Positions 1-10,800 of a stretch of 49,223 nucleotides of DNA are shown here, in pieces. Position numbers and translations under genes: made by a program. Under the pieces are notes generated by a model. That model saw nothing but the letters and a program-made list of their open reading frames with translations, did not search any database and had not been told where the DNA came from. Within the stretch, counting starts at the first letter, position 1, and every line of letters starts with the position of its first letter. Source of the stretch: a virus; the IMG/VR virus record IMGVR_UViG_3300027985_000505, positions 1 through 49,223 of that record; one strand, given 5' to 3'.

Positions 1-144
1 GTTATAACTGCACCGATAAGCATTTGTAACCATATCGGCATACCCCATGGTATAACTTCATTTATTAACCCATAGGATATGAAGCATAATGCACCAAGAA
101 AAAACATACTCCAATGCGAAAACCCTCGTCCAAAAAGTTCAATA
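1..144. repeat. Terminal direct repeat, left copy (circular closure)
   Basis: The first 144 bases are identical to bases 49080-49223. Joining the two ends restores an uninterrupted membrane-protein gene, so the repeat is an overlap from a circular or circularly permuted molecule. It does not look like a biological long terminal repeat. The unique length is 49,079 bp. Confidence 0.95.
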
Positions 145-212
145 GTTACATAAGTTGCACCGCCGAAATAGAAAAGAAATGAATATTTTTTAAGCAATTT
201 TAAAATCATCAT
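1..212 (-). CDS. Putative ABC-transporter type IV-like membrane protein, N-terminal part (continues at the right end)
   Basis: This is the N-terminal portion of a gene cut by the linearisation point; the rest is at 48857-49079, giving 144 residues in total. The start is the ATG at 212, preceded by a good GAGGTG ribosome binding site that overlaps the end of the upstream tail gene by 23 bp. The joined protein begins MMILKLLKKYSFLFYFGG and has about four hydrophobic helices. The pattern matches the CmpB-like 'putative ABC-transporter type IV' membrane family, often found next to phage lysis genes. Its role is unknown; a holin-like or membrane-modifying function is inferred from its place between the tail and lysis modules. 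The two part-entries describe one gene. Confidence 0.8.
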   Translation of the reverse strand, partial: MMILKLLKKYSFLFYFGGATYVTIELFGRGFSHWSMFFLGALCFISYGLINEVIPWGMPIWLQMLIGAVI

Positions 213-834
213 AGCTCACCTCAATTTTTGCAACATCGTCTAAAGTTATACAAGCATTTATTTGTGTCTCCAAATGCCTTTGATGAGCGACAACAGGGGC
301 GACATACGCTTTTATTTGTAAAGCCAGAACTGTTAATTCCTCTTCCGCCCATTCGACGCATGATTCGCCAGATTCGTTCCACATTAGCGTATCTGGAACG
401 CCAGCTTGTTTAGCTAGAGAATGTACCAAGAAAACATTAGCCAACTCGGTTTGTTTACTTTTAGTTACAGTGTAACACCCAAGCTTGCCACCATGACAAT
501 CTGAAAACAAAGGGTTTTCGGATAAATGTTTTTCTAACATAGTATTTGATAGGGTTATTTTTTCAAGCTTGGCCTTTTTAAGGGCAGTATCAATTTCTTC
601 GTCAGAAACAATTGTATCTATAACTTCTTGGGGTTCAACTGGCTTTAGAACAAACGCCCCATCTATATAAACCATATTTTTTAAATCGTCCTCTTCCGAT
701 ACGTCCTGCTCAATTAGTATAAAATTTTCGCTGGAAAATGATGAATCGTTAAAAATATAATTACCATTCAGCAACTCTATTTCATTACTAGTAACGACCA
801 CGCTATTCGATATTTTTTCAACTAAAATTTTCAT
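190..834 (-). CDS. Tail fibre assembly-like protein (DUF4376-like C-terminal domain)
   Basis: This 214-residue protein is encoded right after the putative fibre gene, with a GAGGAGG ribosome binding site before the ATG. The C-terminal half (about residues 110-214) has the tryptophan- and glutamate-rich layout of DUF4376 domains (W...CVEWAEEEL, then a helical segment ending TLDDVAKIEVSYDDF), which are typical of phage tail-fibre assembly or fibre-associated proteins. The N-terminal half is acidic and unrecognised. A chaperone or accessory role for the fibre is inferred from family and position. It is the last gene of the tail module before the membrane/lysis genes. Confidence 0.65.
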   Translation of the reverse strand: MKILVEKISNSVVVTSNEIELLNGNYIFNDSSFSSENFILIEQDVSEEDDLKNMVYIDGAFVLKPVEPQEVIDTIVSDEEIDTALKKAKLEKITLSNTMLEKHLSENPLFSDCHGGKLGCYTVTKSKQTELANVFLVHSLAKQAGVPDTLMWNESGESCVEWAEEELTVLALQIKAYVAPVVAHQRHLETQINACITLDDVAKIEVSYDDFKIA

Positions 835-2232
835 TTATATTTCCTCCTCTAAACCAAATACGTTGACATCTACCGGTCTCCAAGTGGTGCCTTCCTGCCA
901 AGATACTGTTAATGTATCACCGGCATTTAATATTATTGGGCTATTTGGCAACAACGTTGCACCGCCCGTACTATCGGTGCTTGATAAAACGGTCATGTTT
1001 AACGGCGTACCATTAATCCTAATTTGAAAAGCTGTTGATGGCACGGTATTTGATACGTTTTTTAAAGGGTAAATGTTTGACCCCATATATATACTGGCTA
1101 TTTGTATCTGTTTATCAGTATTAACTATTAATTTGTAGAAATCACCATTATATAGTTTAAGCATCGAGTTTAAGGTGCCTTTAACCAAGCCAACCCCGGT
1201 TACAGACACAAATTCTCCTACAACGCCGTCTATGCTTTGCCCAGAGACAAGGTTAGTAGAAATTGTCGATAGGTCAGCCATACGTAAGGACGTGCCACAA
1301 ATATATATTTGGCCATTATGTTTAAATACAGGTTGCCCAATTATTGCATAACTACTGAGTGAGAGGTAGCCCTTATACACGACTGATGTTCCAGATATGG
1401 TATAAACATAAAACGAACCATAGTTATCAGAACCTTGAAGCATCGTAACCGTGCCATCACCGTTATATATAAACTGGACAGGGCCTGCTTTGGTATATGA
1501 CACTTGGAAAAAACCGTAGTAAACAGTGTTACCAACATTTATAGCCGTATCCGTTTGTGTGTACGCTGAAAGGCTTATTAAACTTACCCCTGATAGGGTA
1601 CAGCTTTTAGTATATGTTAACCCGCCCGTGGTTATATAGTAGAATCTTACACTCGTGTTGCTATAAAAAGCGGCCCCCAAGAAAGCACTATGTGCCATAT
1701 CAGTGGTTGTGACAGTTAAAATAGTCCCCACAGTTAATACGGTGTTAGTGGTCGGGCTGTATACGCATAAGGCATAAGCATTATATGGGTTAGATGCCGT
1801 AACAAAAGTTATAACTGCTTTCGAATTATCTGGCGACACTGTTAAATTATGCAGACTTCTATCCGACGTAATAGCATAAGAATTTCCAATACTAACTGCA
1901 TTATTATACACAGAAAGCACTTGCGCCGATAACATTCTACCCACACCATCACTGGTCCCAACCATAATTATTGAGTCTGAATCCAATCTTCTTTTTACAC
2001 ACCAGTATGCAACTTGGGGTGGGAGCGCGCCAACAGCTACTGAAGCAAGGGTTGTTTTGTTAAATACTTCATACCCATAACCTTCAAAATGCACTATATA
2101 ATTGTTTAGTTCTATAGTTTGGGCTGGGGTATATAGTTCTCCAGAATAGTTATTTTTATAACTCAAATTATATGGTTTAAAAACATTTGATAAATCTATT
2201 TGATTTATAAATCTTTTAGCAGTTATAGCCAT
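835..2232 (-). CDS. Putative tail fibre / receptor-binding protein with beta-propeller-like repeats
   Basis: The protein has 465 residues and no cysteine-rich or enzymatic motifs. It is dominated by short beta-strand segments rich in Ser, Thr, Tyr and Val, with recurring blade-like units (for example the LHNLTVSPDNSKAVITF stretch), suggesting a beta-propeller followed by a C-terminal beta domain. It lies between a baseplate-like protein and a fibre-assembly-like protein, where receptor-binding proteins sit in Gram-positive siphophages. An AGGAGG site precedes the ATG. Function is inferred from position and composition. Genes of this kind are usually the fastest-evolving of a phage, so exact homologues may be few. 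Confidence 0.6.
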   Translation of the reverse strand: MAITAKRFINQIDLSNVFKPYNLSYKNNYSGELYTPAQTIELNNYIVHFEGYGYEVFNKTTLASVAVGALPPQVAYWCVKRRLDSDSIIMVGTSDGVGRMLSAQVLSVYNNAVSIGNSYAITSDRSLHNLTVSPDNSKAVITFVTASNPYNAYALCVYSPTTNTVLTVGTILTVTTTDMAHSAFLGAAFYSNTSVRFYYITTGGLTYTKSCTLSGVSLISLSAYTQTDTAINVGNTVYYGFFQVSYTKAGPVQFIYNGDGTVTMLQGSDNYGSFYVYTISGTSVVYKGYLSLSSYAIIGQPVFKHNGQIYICGTSLRMADLSTISTNLVSGQSIDGVVGEFVSVTGVGLVKGTLNSMLKLYNGDFYKLIVNTDKQIQIASIYMGSNIYPLKNVSNTVPSTAFQIRINGTPLNMTVLSSTDSTGGATLLPNSPIILNAGDTLTVSWQEGTTWRPVDVNVFGLEEEI

Positions 2233-2233
2233 A

Positions 2234-2881
2234 TTAAATTCCTCCTAAACTCATTTTTTTTATTTTGTCGGAACAGTTTTTATCGAGAGTTTCTATTCTG
2301 ATAAGCAATGCGGCAACGGGGTCTTCTGCCGACATGATATTTTTAAGCTTTAACCATTCCGCCTCATACTGAGCAAAAACCCCAGTCGTATTTATCTTTT
2401 GTCCAACACCGTACACATATCCACAAACATCAGAATCTCCTCTAGTGTCTGTTATCATATCTTGGGTTATTGATGTGGTGCCTGCAGTAATATAAACAGT
2501 TGCTAGACCTTTATCATAATTGGTGCCATTACGAACAAGATCTGGTGCGACTGGATTATCGGATAATAAGCCTTTAACAATAATAACGCCGGTTGTATTA
2601 TCTGATAAATTTTCTCTCACCACCACCCGGTCTATTCTGTGTAGTGAGCCATCTGCAGCGTCAAACACCATATTTAGATCACTTGTATTTTTAGTAAACC
2701 GACCAGAAGGAAACCATAAAAACCCCGGTCTAATGACACAAGTCATATTTGCGTGTTGTTTTACTTGGAAACATTCTGCGATTGAAGCCGACGCACCGTC
2801 ACCTATTAATCCAGAAATCATCGTATTAAACGTATCAGCCGTGTAATAGACATCGTTAAAAAAGCCACTCTCTATTGCCAT
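2234..2881 (-). CDS. Baseplate / tail appendage protein
   Basis: The protein has 215 residues. Its N-terminus (MAIESGFFNDVYYTADTFN, then a SGLIGDG segment) matches the pattern of baseplate upper or appendage proteins that link the tail tip to receptor-binding proteins in Clostridia phages. A beta-rich middle (residues 55-165) follows, then a short helical tail ending in a charged segment. It is followed after one base by the fibre gene and preceded by the tail endopeptidase-like gene, consistent with a tail-tip operon. The AGAGGTG ribosome binding site fixes the start. Confidence 0.6.
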   Translation of the reverse strand: MAIESGFFNDVYYTADTFNTMISGLIGDGASASIAECFQVKQHANMTCVIRPGFLWFPSGRFTKNTSDLNMVFDAADGSLHRIDRVVVRENLSDNTTGVIIVKGLLSDNPVAPDLVRNGTNYDKGLATVYITAGTTSITQDMITDTRGDSDVCGYVYGVGQKINTTGVFAQYEAEWLKLKNIMSAEDPVAALLIRIETLDKNCSDKIKKMSLGGI

Positions 2882-2892
2882 TTAATCACCTC

Positions 2893-3927
2893 TTAATAAT
2901 ATTGTCGGGGTACACCGAAAGTCGGTGTCGCGGTCATATAGCCATCTGTATATACTTCAGTAATTTCTGTAATTTGTCGATTGATTGCTATTGCCCAATC
3001 ATCATTAAATATAGTAACAACATCCCCTAAATCGTAGTCATTTTTATATTCGCTGGATATTTGGACGTCACCCTCAAAATTTTCTTGTTGTGGTATTAGC
3101 GCTTTTTCAGCCTCCACTTTCATGTTTTCTAATGTGGTGTTGTAGTCAAGATAGGTTACCGTTATACTCTCGCCTTCTGAAATTGGCATCTGTACGTCGT
3201 ATGTAACCGCGTCAACTAAAACATACGCCTCAAAACGTTCAACGCCCTCGTCGGGTATGATATTATAATATGGTGGCGTACAAGGAACAACCCCCGATGG
3301 AACATTGCATCTGGCGTACACGGTGTTAATTGTTCCGTAATTAGAATTAAAATACTCACAGCTTTGTAGGGTTTCATATTCTTGAGAAAACACAACCACG
3401 GGATTGTCTGTTTGGTCATTACTTCTATCAACGCTATTTAGCATTTTAAAGACTAAATTATTAGTAATTTTGTCAACAATAACTTTATATCCAAAATTAT
3501 ATGTTTTTGCTAAAAATTCAACTACTTCACCTAGATTTTTACCCACAACGTCTCCGTTGATTGGTATAGTTCCAAAATCATCGGATATCACGATATTCAG
3601 ACCTCGTAAATTATTTTCAATTAAACTTTTAAGATCGTTTGCCGACAGTAGTATAACTCGTTGTTTTAATTTTGCACTGTAAAAAGCACCATTTATTTTT
3701 ACGTACGTATTATTATCGTCGTCTTTTGTGATATTAATAGTGTCAATAAATGCGACTTCGTCGTCATTATCAATTTTTATAATGTTAAACGTCATGATTA
3801 AACTATTAATTGGGGTAACAAGTTCGAATGTTCCATTTTGAAAAAATCGTCGAATCCAAATCAAACTTGTGTATCCGTCGACGATACCTAACGGGGTTAA
3901 TTGATCATCAAAAATATTAATATCCAT
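2893..3927 (-). CDS. Tail-associated protein, Gp37-like / prophage tail endopeptidase family
   Basis: The 344-residue protein starts MDINIFDDQLTPLGIVDGY and continues with the segment around SLIWIRRFFQNGTFEL. This matches the 'Siphovirus ReqiPepy6 Gp37-like' family, the counterpart of the tail-associated lysin (Tal) hub in Gram-positive siphophages. Such proteins form the trimeric hub that closes the tail tip below the distal tail protein. No clear peptidase motif is visible, so a structural hub role is the safest call. The gene follows the distal tail protein gene directly and has a GGAGG site 5 bases before the ATG. Confidence 0.75.
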   Translation of the reverse strand: MDINIFDDQLTPLGIVDGYTSLIWIRRFFQNGTFELVTPINSLIMTFNIIKIDNDDEVAFIDTINITKDDDNNTYVKINGAFYSAKLKQRVILLSANDLKSLIENNLRGLNIVISDDFGTIPINGDVVGKNLGEVVEFLAKTYNFGYKVIVDKITNNLVFKMLNSVDRSNDQTDNPVVVFSQEYETLQSCEYFNSNYGTINTVYARCNVPSGVVPCTPPYYNIIPDEGVERFEAYVLVDAVTYDVQMPISEGESITVTYLDYNTTLENMKVEAEKALIPQQENFEGDVQISSEYKNDYDLGDVVTIFNDDWAIAINRQITEITEVYTDGYMTATPTFGVPRQYY

Positions 3928-4803
3928 TTAAACTCCTCCATATAAGCTTTCCCATTTAACCGTAGTTTGTAAACCTGTTGGATTAATGTCAGCATCATAT
4001 TTTAGATAATTATCACCAACATGTAATTTAAAAAACCTAAAAGAACTGTCTTTGTAGTTGAATATGTTTGCCAGTATATTTCCCGAATACAATATAATAC
4101 TTTTTTGTCCTTTTCGAGTGTCAATTACTACCTTGTCTCCGGCGGTTAATGTTATATTTATTTTTGCTTTTTCATAAGTATTGATGTTCATTATGGATGG
4201 GTTGGTTAGTTCGGTTTTTGCTAAAAATTCAATAATTGGATAAACCTCAACGGAACTATCATTTATAAAATTATCGATCACAGACATCCGTCGCTCAGCA
4301 AATTTAAATTGAGTCTGTATTTTAAACGGAAACTTAAACCGTGGTTGAATAGCGGCCATCATTAATGAATTATAGGTAAGACTATTAAAGTATGGGTCTG
4401 GGCAAATAATAGATATTTGAGAGCCTTCTTGTTGACTGAATATATCTATTTCATTTGTTTCTACCACACCTTTAATCTTATATGTTCGATAATCAGTATC
4501 AACAAGTATGGTAATTTTGTGAGCTACTTGGAAATATTTATAACATTTTTGACGAACAGTTTCAATAGACTCTTTGTTTTCGGTGTCGACAAACGTTATG
4601 TTAAAAACTATATTTCGTTGTTCTTTTTTGACGGAATTTATTAGCGTCCCGTCGCTATACGAATTATCCGTTGTGTTAATGGTAGCGTTCGTTGGCGTTA
4701 GCCCCGCAACAGAAGTAATTAAGAAGCCCGATTGCTCAGGCCTCCTAATATCTAAATTAATACTTTCGCCTAAATGATTTATAATCGTAAAAGATTTTAT
4801 CAT
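3928..4803 (-). CDS. Distal tail protein (Dit-like, siphovirus tail component)
   Basis: The protein has 291 residues. The N-terminal layout (short strand, LGESINLDIRRPEQSGFLIT, then the KEQRNIVFNITF segment and the PDPYF motif near residue 135) is that of the siphovirus tail component / phage tail protein family, whose hexamers form the ring joining tail tube to tail tip. The start codon overlaps the stop of the tape measure gene (ATGATAA), suggesting coupled translation. Position directly after the tape measure gene is the standard synteny. Confidence 0.85.
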   Translation of the reverse strand: MIKSFTIINHLGESINLDIRRPEQSGFLITSVAGLTPTNATINTTDNSYSDGTLINSVKKEQRNIVFNITFVDTENKESIETVRQKCYKYFQVAHKITILVDTDYRTYKIKGVVETNEIDIFSQQEGSQISIICPDPYFNSLTYNSLMMAAIQPRFKFPFKIQTQFKFAERRMSVIDNFINDSSVEVYPIIEFLAKTELTNPSIMNINTYEKAKINITLTAGDKVVIDTRKGQKSIILYSGNILANIFNYKDSSFRFFKLHVGDNYLKYDADINPTGLQTTVKWESLYGGV

Positions 4804-7800
4804 TTTCTTATCAATCCTTTCACAGCAGATAATTGATTTCTTGTCTGTCTGAATATTTCGGGACTAGACAACGCCTTAGGCGAATTATTATATTGCTTAT
4901 AGTTAAGAACGATCCCACCAGAGCCGGATGACACTTCATTTTGATTTACATCGACAGCCCGTTGGCGCATAGATGAACCAATAGACATAGCCTGTTGTTG
5001 ACTAAATAACGCAGTCATCCTTTTAGCGTTAGATTCAACATTTGATAAGTCTAATACTGGGCGGATTGTAGGTTGAACGTCAATGTCGCCATTAATAAAG
5101 TCGGTTACTTTTGATATTGCATTAACGAGACCTTCTTTAGCGGCGTTGGCAATCCCAGAACCAGCTTGGTACGCATTTGCTCCATAATCACTAAAAGCGT
5201 TTACAAAACCTTGCCCAGCGTATCCGCCTATCGCATAGAACACTTTTGATGGCGAATGTATATCCAGTTCTTTTTTGGCGGCGTCAACTGCTGCCAACGC
5301 CATAGCCTTTGCTGTCGCAGCGGCTTTATACGTGTTAGCGCTAATACCAGCCACGAAACCGTTTACCATGTTACCACCCACAGCGACAAAATCAACGTAT
5401 TTATACGACATATCGTACAAAGCTAATTTGAGCATGGCTACTAATGTGGTGCTTACTGTATTGCCTACGGATTTAATACCTTTTATAAACTCGTTAATTA
5501 CCTGATTGCCACTAATATAAAAAGTCGATTTTTTTTCGTCAAAAGACGTTAGTGCAGTACTGATTATATTAGTTATTGTTAATTTGATATCGTTCGTTTT
5601 AGCATTAATTCCTGAAACAAAGTTACCCACAAACTCTGACGCCGCTATAATAGCTCTGTTTTTTGCATTGGTGAACGTGTTTATAAAATCGGTAATACCT
5701 TTTTCTCCTACCGACGCCAATGCTTTTCCGAATGAGCTTAATGTTTTTGTATTTATCTCACCCATTCCCTTAGCCATTGCGACCAAATTATTTGTTTCGG
5801 CGATAACACCAGATAGCGTGCTCGTGTTGATATTACAAATAGATTCATAGTATTTACCAAAATAAGACCCAAAAGAAGACATATCTTTTCCAAAGTCTGC
5901 TAAAGTGGCATTATCTACAAACCATCCACCTTCTTTTGGGAGGCTTTTTTGTAGTGTTATAATAGAAGCCGCCGCGTTAGAAGTCGCGGTAACTATATTT
6001 GAATCTACCGTTTTCATGTCGTTAGCATATGTTGCAAAATTTTGACCAAATGAAGTGAGATTGGCTCCGAATTTAGCAACGTTGTTGTCACCAGTAAATA
6101 AACTAACTAGACCTCCACTATTAGGTATCTCTCTAGAAAACGCTATTAATGTTTCTGCGGCCTTTGACGAATTAATGACCACGTTTGAGTCTAGACCCAT
6201 TACGCTATCTGCATATGCTTTAAGATTTGGTCCAAATACTGCCAGTTCTTTTCCGAATTTAGAAATCTTATTGTCCCCAGTAAATAAGCTAATTAATCCG
6301 CCACTATTAGGTATCTCTCTAGAAAACTCTACGATTGTTTTGGCTGCATTTGCCGAGTTATTAACCACGCTCGCGTCTAAACCCTTTACACTATCAGCAT
6401 ATTTTTTAAGACTTGGACCGAACTTCACTAAATCATTCGAAAATTTAGAAAGAGTGTTGTCTCCGGTAAATAAACTGATTAATCCGCCACTATTAGGGAC
6501 CTCTCGAGCAAATTCTATAATAGTTTTAGCAGCGTTTGCAGAGTTAGTGACTACGCTCGCGTCTAACCCCTGTACGCTATCAGCGTATTTTTTAAGACTT
6601 GGCCCGAACGCCACAAGTTCGTTAGCAAATTTAGAAAGAGTATTGTCTCCAGTAAATAAGCTTACTAACCCACCACTATTCGGAACCTCCCGAGCAAATT
6701 CAGCAATAGCTTTTGCCGCGTTAGCCGAGGCTTCTACGACAGAGCCGTCCATGCCTTTTACCGAATCATAATATTTTCTAAAATATGGACCAAATTCAGA
6801 CAATTCTTTTCCGAATTTAGTAAGAGATGAGCCACCGGTAAACCACGAGGTCAGCCCCTCAAGGATGTTGGCCGCAGTTAAAATAAGAACAATTTCGGCT
6901 AGTGCTTTAACCCCTGCCATTGCTGACTGGTCTATGTTTTTTGCTCCGTCCACAAAAGGTTGAATGTTAGTCATGAAATTAGATAAATCGGTTCCTATTT
7001 TTGGGAACTGAGCAGATATCCCGCCCATAACGCCGCCAATTATACCACCTATAAATGAGCCTATGGCAGTACCAATGTCCTGCATGAATTTTCCGCCTTC
7101 ATTTATAAGCCAAGATAAACCTGGGATTTTAGATATAGCTCCTATAGCCGCTAAAACAAGAGCTAATTCGGCTATAACTCCGCCCATACCAAGAACGCCG
7201 AGCATTGCCCCAGGGACTAAAGCTGCCACCGCAGATAACGCAATCATTATACCAGATAATAAACCGACTCCAACAAGACCTTTTAAAAGTATGTTAGTGT
7301 CTATACCTTTTAACGCGTCCACTACTCCGCTGAAAAATGCCATAACGACTTTTACAGCTGATTTAATTAACGCTGGTAGATTTCGTGCAATACCATCAAG
7401 AACGGCAATCAAGAATTTAAACACTGAATCGACTATTTTTGGGGTGTGTTTTACCAACGCAACAAGTACGCCTTCTACTATTTCTAATACGCCATCCACT
7501 ATTTCTGGGACGCATTTTGATAATACTTTGACTGTTGTTAATATAATTGCTTCAACAGCCTTACCGATAGCCGGTATACCTTCGGTAATTGCTTTTGCTA
7601 ATTCAATTATTCCTTCGCCTATTTTTCTACCAATTGCCGGAATTAAATCAATTAACCCCATTATAATGATGGATAATGATGCCACTATTCCGGTTGCACC
7701 CGCGGCTACCGCCGCTGACAACGCCGTAATACCAATAGCAATTGCGGATAATCCAACCCCGACAAGAAGTAATCCTGCGCCAAGAGCCACTACACCAACG

Positions 7801-10800
7801 CCCAATAAGGCTAATGCCCCACTAAGAGCTAATATGGCTGGTATAACTGGCGTTAACACAAGTCCTGCTACACCTAGAATTACAAATACGCCGGCTATAG
7901 CGGTTAACCCTTTAGCGATAGACTTCCAACTCATGGCGCCTAAAATACTCAACACTGGTGTTAATATAGCTAACGCAGTGGCTGCTACTAGTAACGCCGC
8001 TGAACCAGAGAGGGTCCCTTTCATAAAGTTTAATCCAATTGCTAAAATGGCAATAGCTCCGCCTAAAGCGGTTAATCCTTTTGCAATTTCTGTCCAACTC
8101 ATGTTACCCATGGAACTGAGCGCTTTAGATAGTATAAGTAGTGCTGTCGAAACTGCAATTAAACCAACGCCAAGACCTACCGTATTTTTTGGCATAAATC
8201 TAAGGGCTATTGTTATGGCGGTTAAAGCCCCAGCCATACTTAAAAGTCCCTTACCTATTTGTGACAAGGATAGCGACGCAAAGTCTTTTAGTGCTGAAGC
8301 TAATATTTTCATGGCGGCGCCAATCGCTATTAACGCGACACCCGTAGAAACCACGTGTTTAGCATTGCTTGTAAATCTGGTGAATAGGGTTATTTCGGCA
8401 AGCAGTACCCCGATGGCACCCAAACCCTTAATTATTTCTTTAACGCTCATTTGAGCGAAGTCTTTGCACGCCGAACCCAGTATTTTGATTGCCGCGGCTA
8501 ATATAACAATACCAGTAGCGGTAGCGACTGATTTACCGCTAAATTTAGCAGTCCTTAAAAATAAGGAAATTTCGGTTAATAAAACACCAACCCCTATTAA
8601 ACCCTTTGTTAATTCTTTATAATTAAGTTTAGATAAATCAGTGCATGCAGAAGCTAATATTTTTATAGCCGCTGCAAATATAACCATCTGGGTAGCCCCT
8701 TTTATCACGGTTCGTTTTCCACTACTAATAATTTTAGCAGAAGCTACCATAATACCGGATAAAACCGCTATACCGACAAGCCCCTTTACTAGTTCACCAG
8801 TATCAAGACTCGCTATGTTTTTTAAAGCGGCTGATAATATAAGTATTGCAGTGGACATTAAAACCATTGAAGCGCAAGCCTTAATTGCGCCTTTAACATT
8901 AGTGCCTATTTTTTGATATAATGCCATCGCAGTTATTAATTCGCCAAACAATACACCAATAGCGGCTAATGACTCGGCTAATTTTTTACTGTCTATTAAT
9001 GAAATAACTACTAACGACGCTGTTAAAATACCGATAGCTATTGCTATTTTGAGTAAAACGCCAGCTTTCAGTTGAGCTTGATATGCTTTGAACGTGTCTT
9101 TAACACTGTTTAAAATACCATTAATATTTTTGCCTATCCCACTAAGACTATCTAACGGACCAGAAAGACTTTTGATAAAATTACTTATAGCAAAACCGAT
9201 CGCACCTAGAGATATCCCAGCGACTGCGTCAATAGCCCCGCTAAAATCGGTGTTACCTAGTTTTTTAACAAAACCCCCGACTAACCCACCTAATATTTTT
9301 GATATACCGCCAACAATTGATGTGACGCCTTTCCACAAAGTTTCTAATAATGTAAAGAATTTACTCTTTTCAAGAGCGTCCCCCATAGCTGTTATTGCTA
9401 CTGTCGTGGCTGATTTCATGCCACCGGCTGCGTCACCAATACTCGACATTCTATCATGCACTCTTTCGAGCATGGCATGTAAAAATTCTATTCCCGGAGC
9501 TTCTATTTTTGCTTTGATATTTTGAATAAAATCTTTTATAGCCGTCGCAATTCGTTTTATTGTTTCTACTATCGGAGATAATATTTTATTAAACAAGTCA
9601 CCCTTTTTAATGGTTTCGTCTAGTTTTACTAACCAGTCTCCCCACGACGCTGTTATTCCTAATATTCCTCCACCAAGTTCTGACACCCCGCCAAACAATG
9701 GTTTTATAGCGTCAAACACCGCTGAAAACGCTTGTTTAGCAATATCTAAAATGGCAAAAACACCTTTAAAAGTTCTTTTTAATTTATCAGCGGTTTCATT
9801 ACTAATTTTTAATTTTGAGGTTAATACTTTTAAACCCTCTGTAAACGCCACCAATTGCTTTGCCGTGGTTGGAGGAAAAATTTCACGAAACGCCTCTTTA
9901 ATAGGTGTTATTATTTTTATGACACTCTCAAAGGTATTTCGGAATGAATCTATTAAAGCGGTTCGCCCACCAAGTTTCCCCCATTCGGTGAGCAATTCAT
10001 TACGAGCATCAGCAGAAGCCCCAATCATTCCACCTATAACATTTGAAACATTTGTCAGTAGACTTTTAGCTTCTTCAAAGTTTCCTATGATTAATTCCCA
10101 AGATTGTGACCAACCAGATTGAGCCGCTTCTTTGAGTGTATCCCACAACTGAGTAAATGTCTTAACTTTTGTTGCGGCATCTTCCATAGCGGTGGCTTCT
10201 TTTATAAGAGCGTCAGCTTGTTTTTGAGTCCATTTTCCAGACTCCATCATACTTTTTGCGTAGTTTGTGGCTCCATCAACTGTAAAATTATTAAGCGTCT
10301 CGTTAAGAATATCAGCTGTTATCCATCCTGATTGCAGTGAATCTCTGAATGAACCACTATCTTTAATTATTTTTTCGACCGCCACACCATGACGTTTAGC
10401 GGTTTCTTTCAAAGCATTTTGAAATTTTTCACCACCCATACCGGCGTTTATCACGGAGTTCCAGTCCATAAGCTTAACTGTACCGGAAGCCAATGCTTGG
10501 GAAAGTTGATACATAGCAGTTGAAGCTTGTTGAGAGTTTGAACCTGAGCTAGCAGCTAAATTTGCGATGCCCTGAATAGCTTTAGCTGATTTATCTAAAT
10601 CAATACCAGCTGCTGTAAACGTACCAACGTTACGGGTCATCTCGGCAAAATTATAAATTGTTTTGTCGGCATATGTATTTAACTCTCCAATTACTCTAGT
10701 AACATCGGCCATGGTCGTGCCTTTGCTAGATGTGTTAGATAGGATTGTTTGAATGGAGTTAATTTTTGTTTCATATTCCGAAAAACCAGTTTTAATTGGG

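Noticed and set aside
7063-8454. 463-residue open frame on the plus strand inside the tape measure gene
   Set aside because: It is the complement shadow of the alanine/glycine-rich repeats of the tape measure gene. Its composition is proline/alanine-rich without domains, and it lacks a ribosome binding site.
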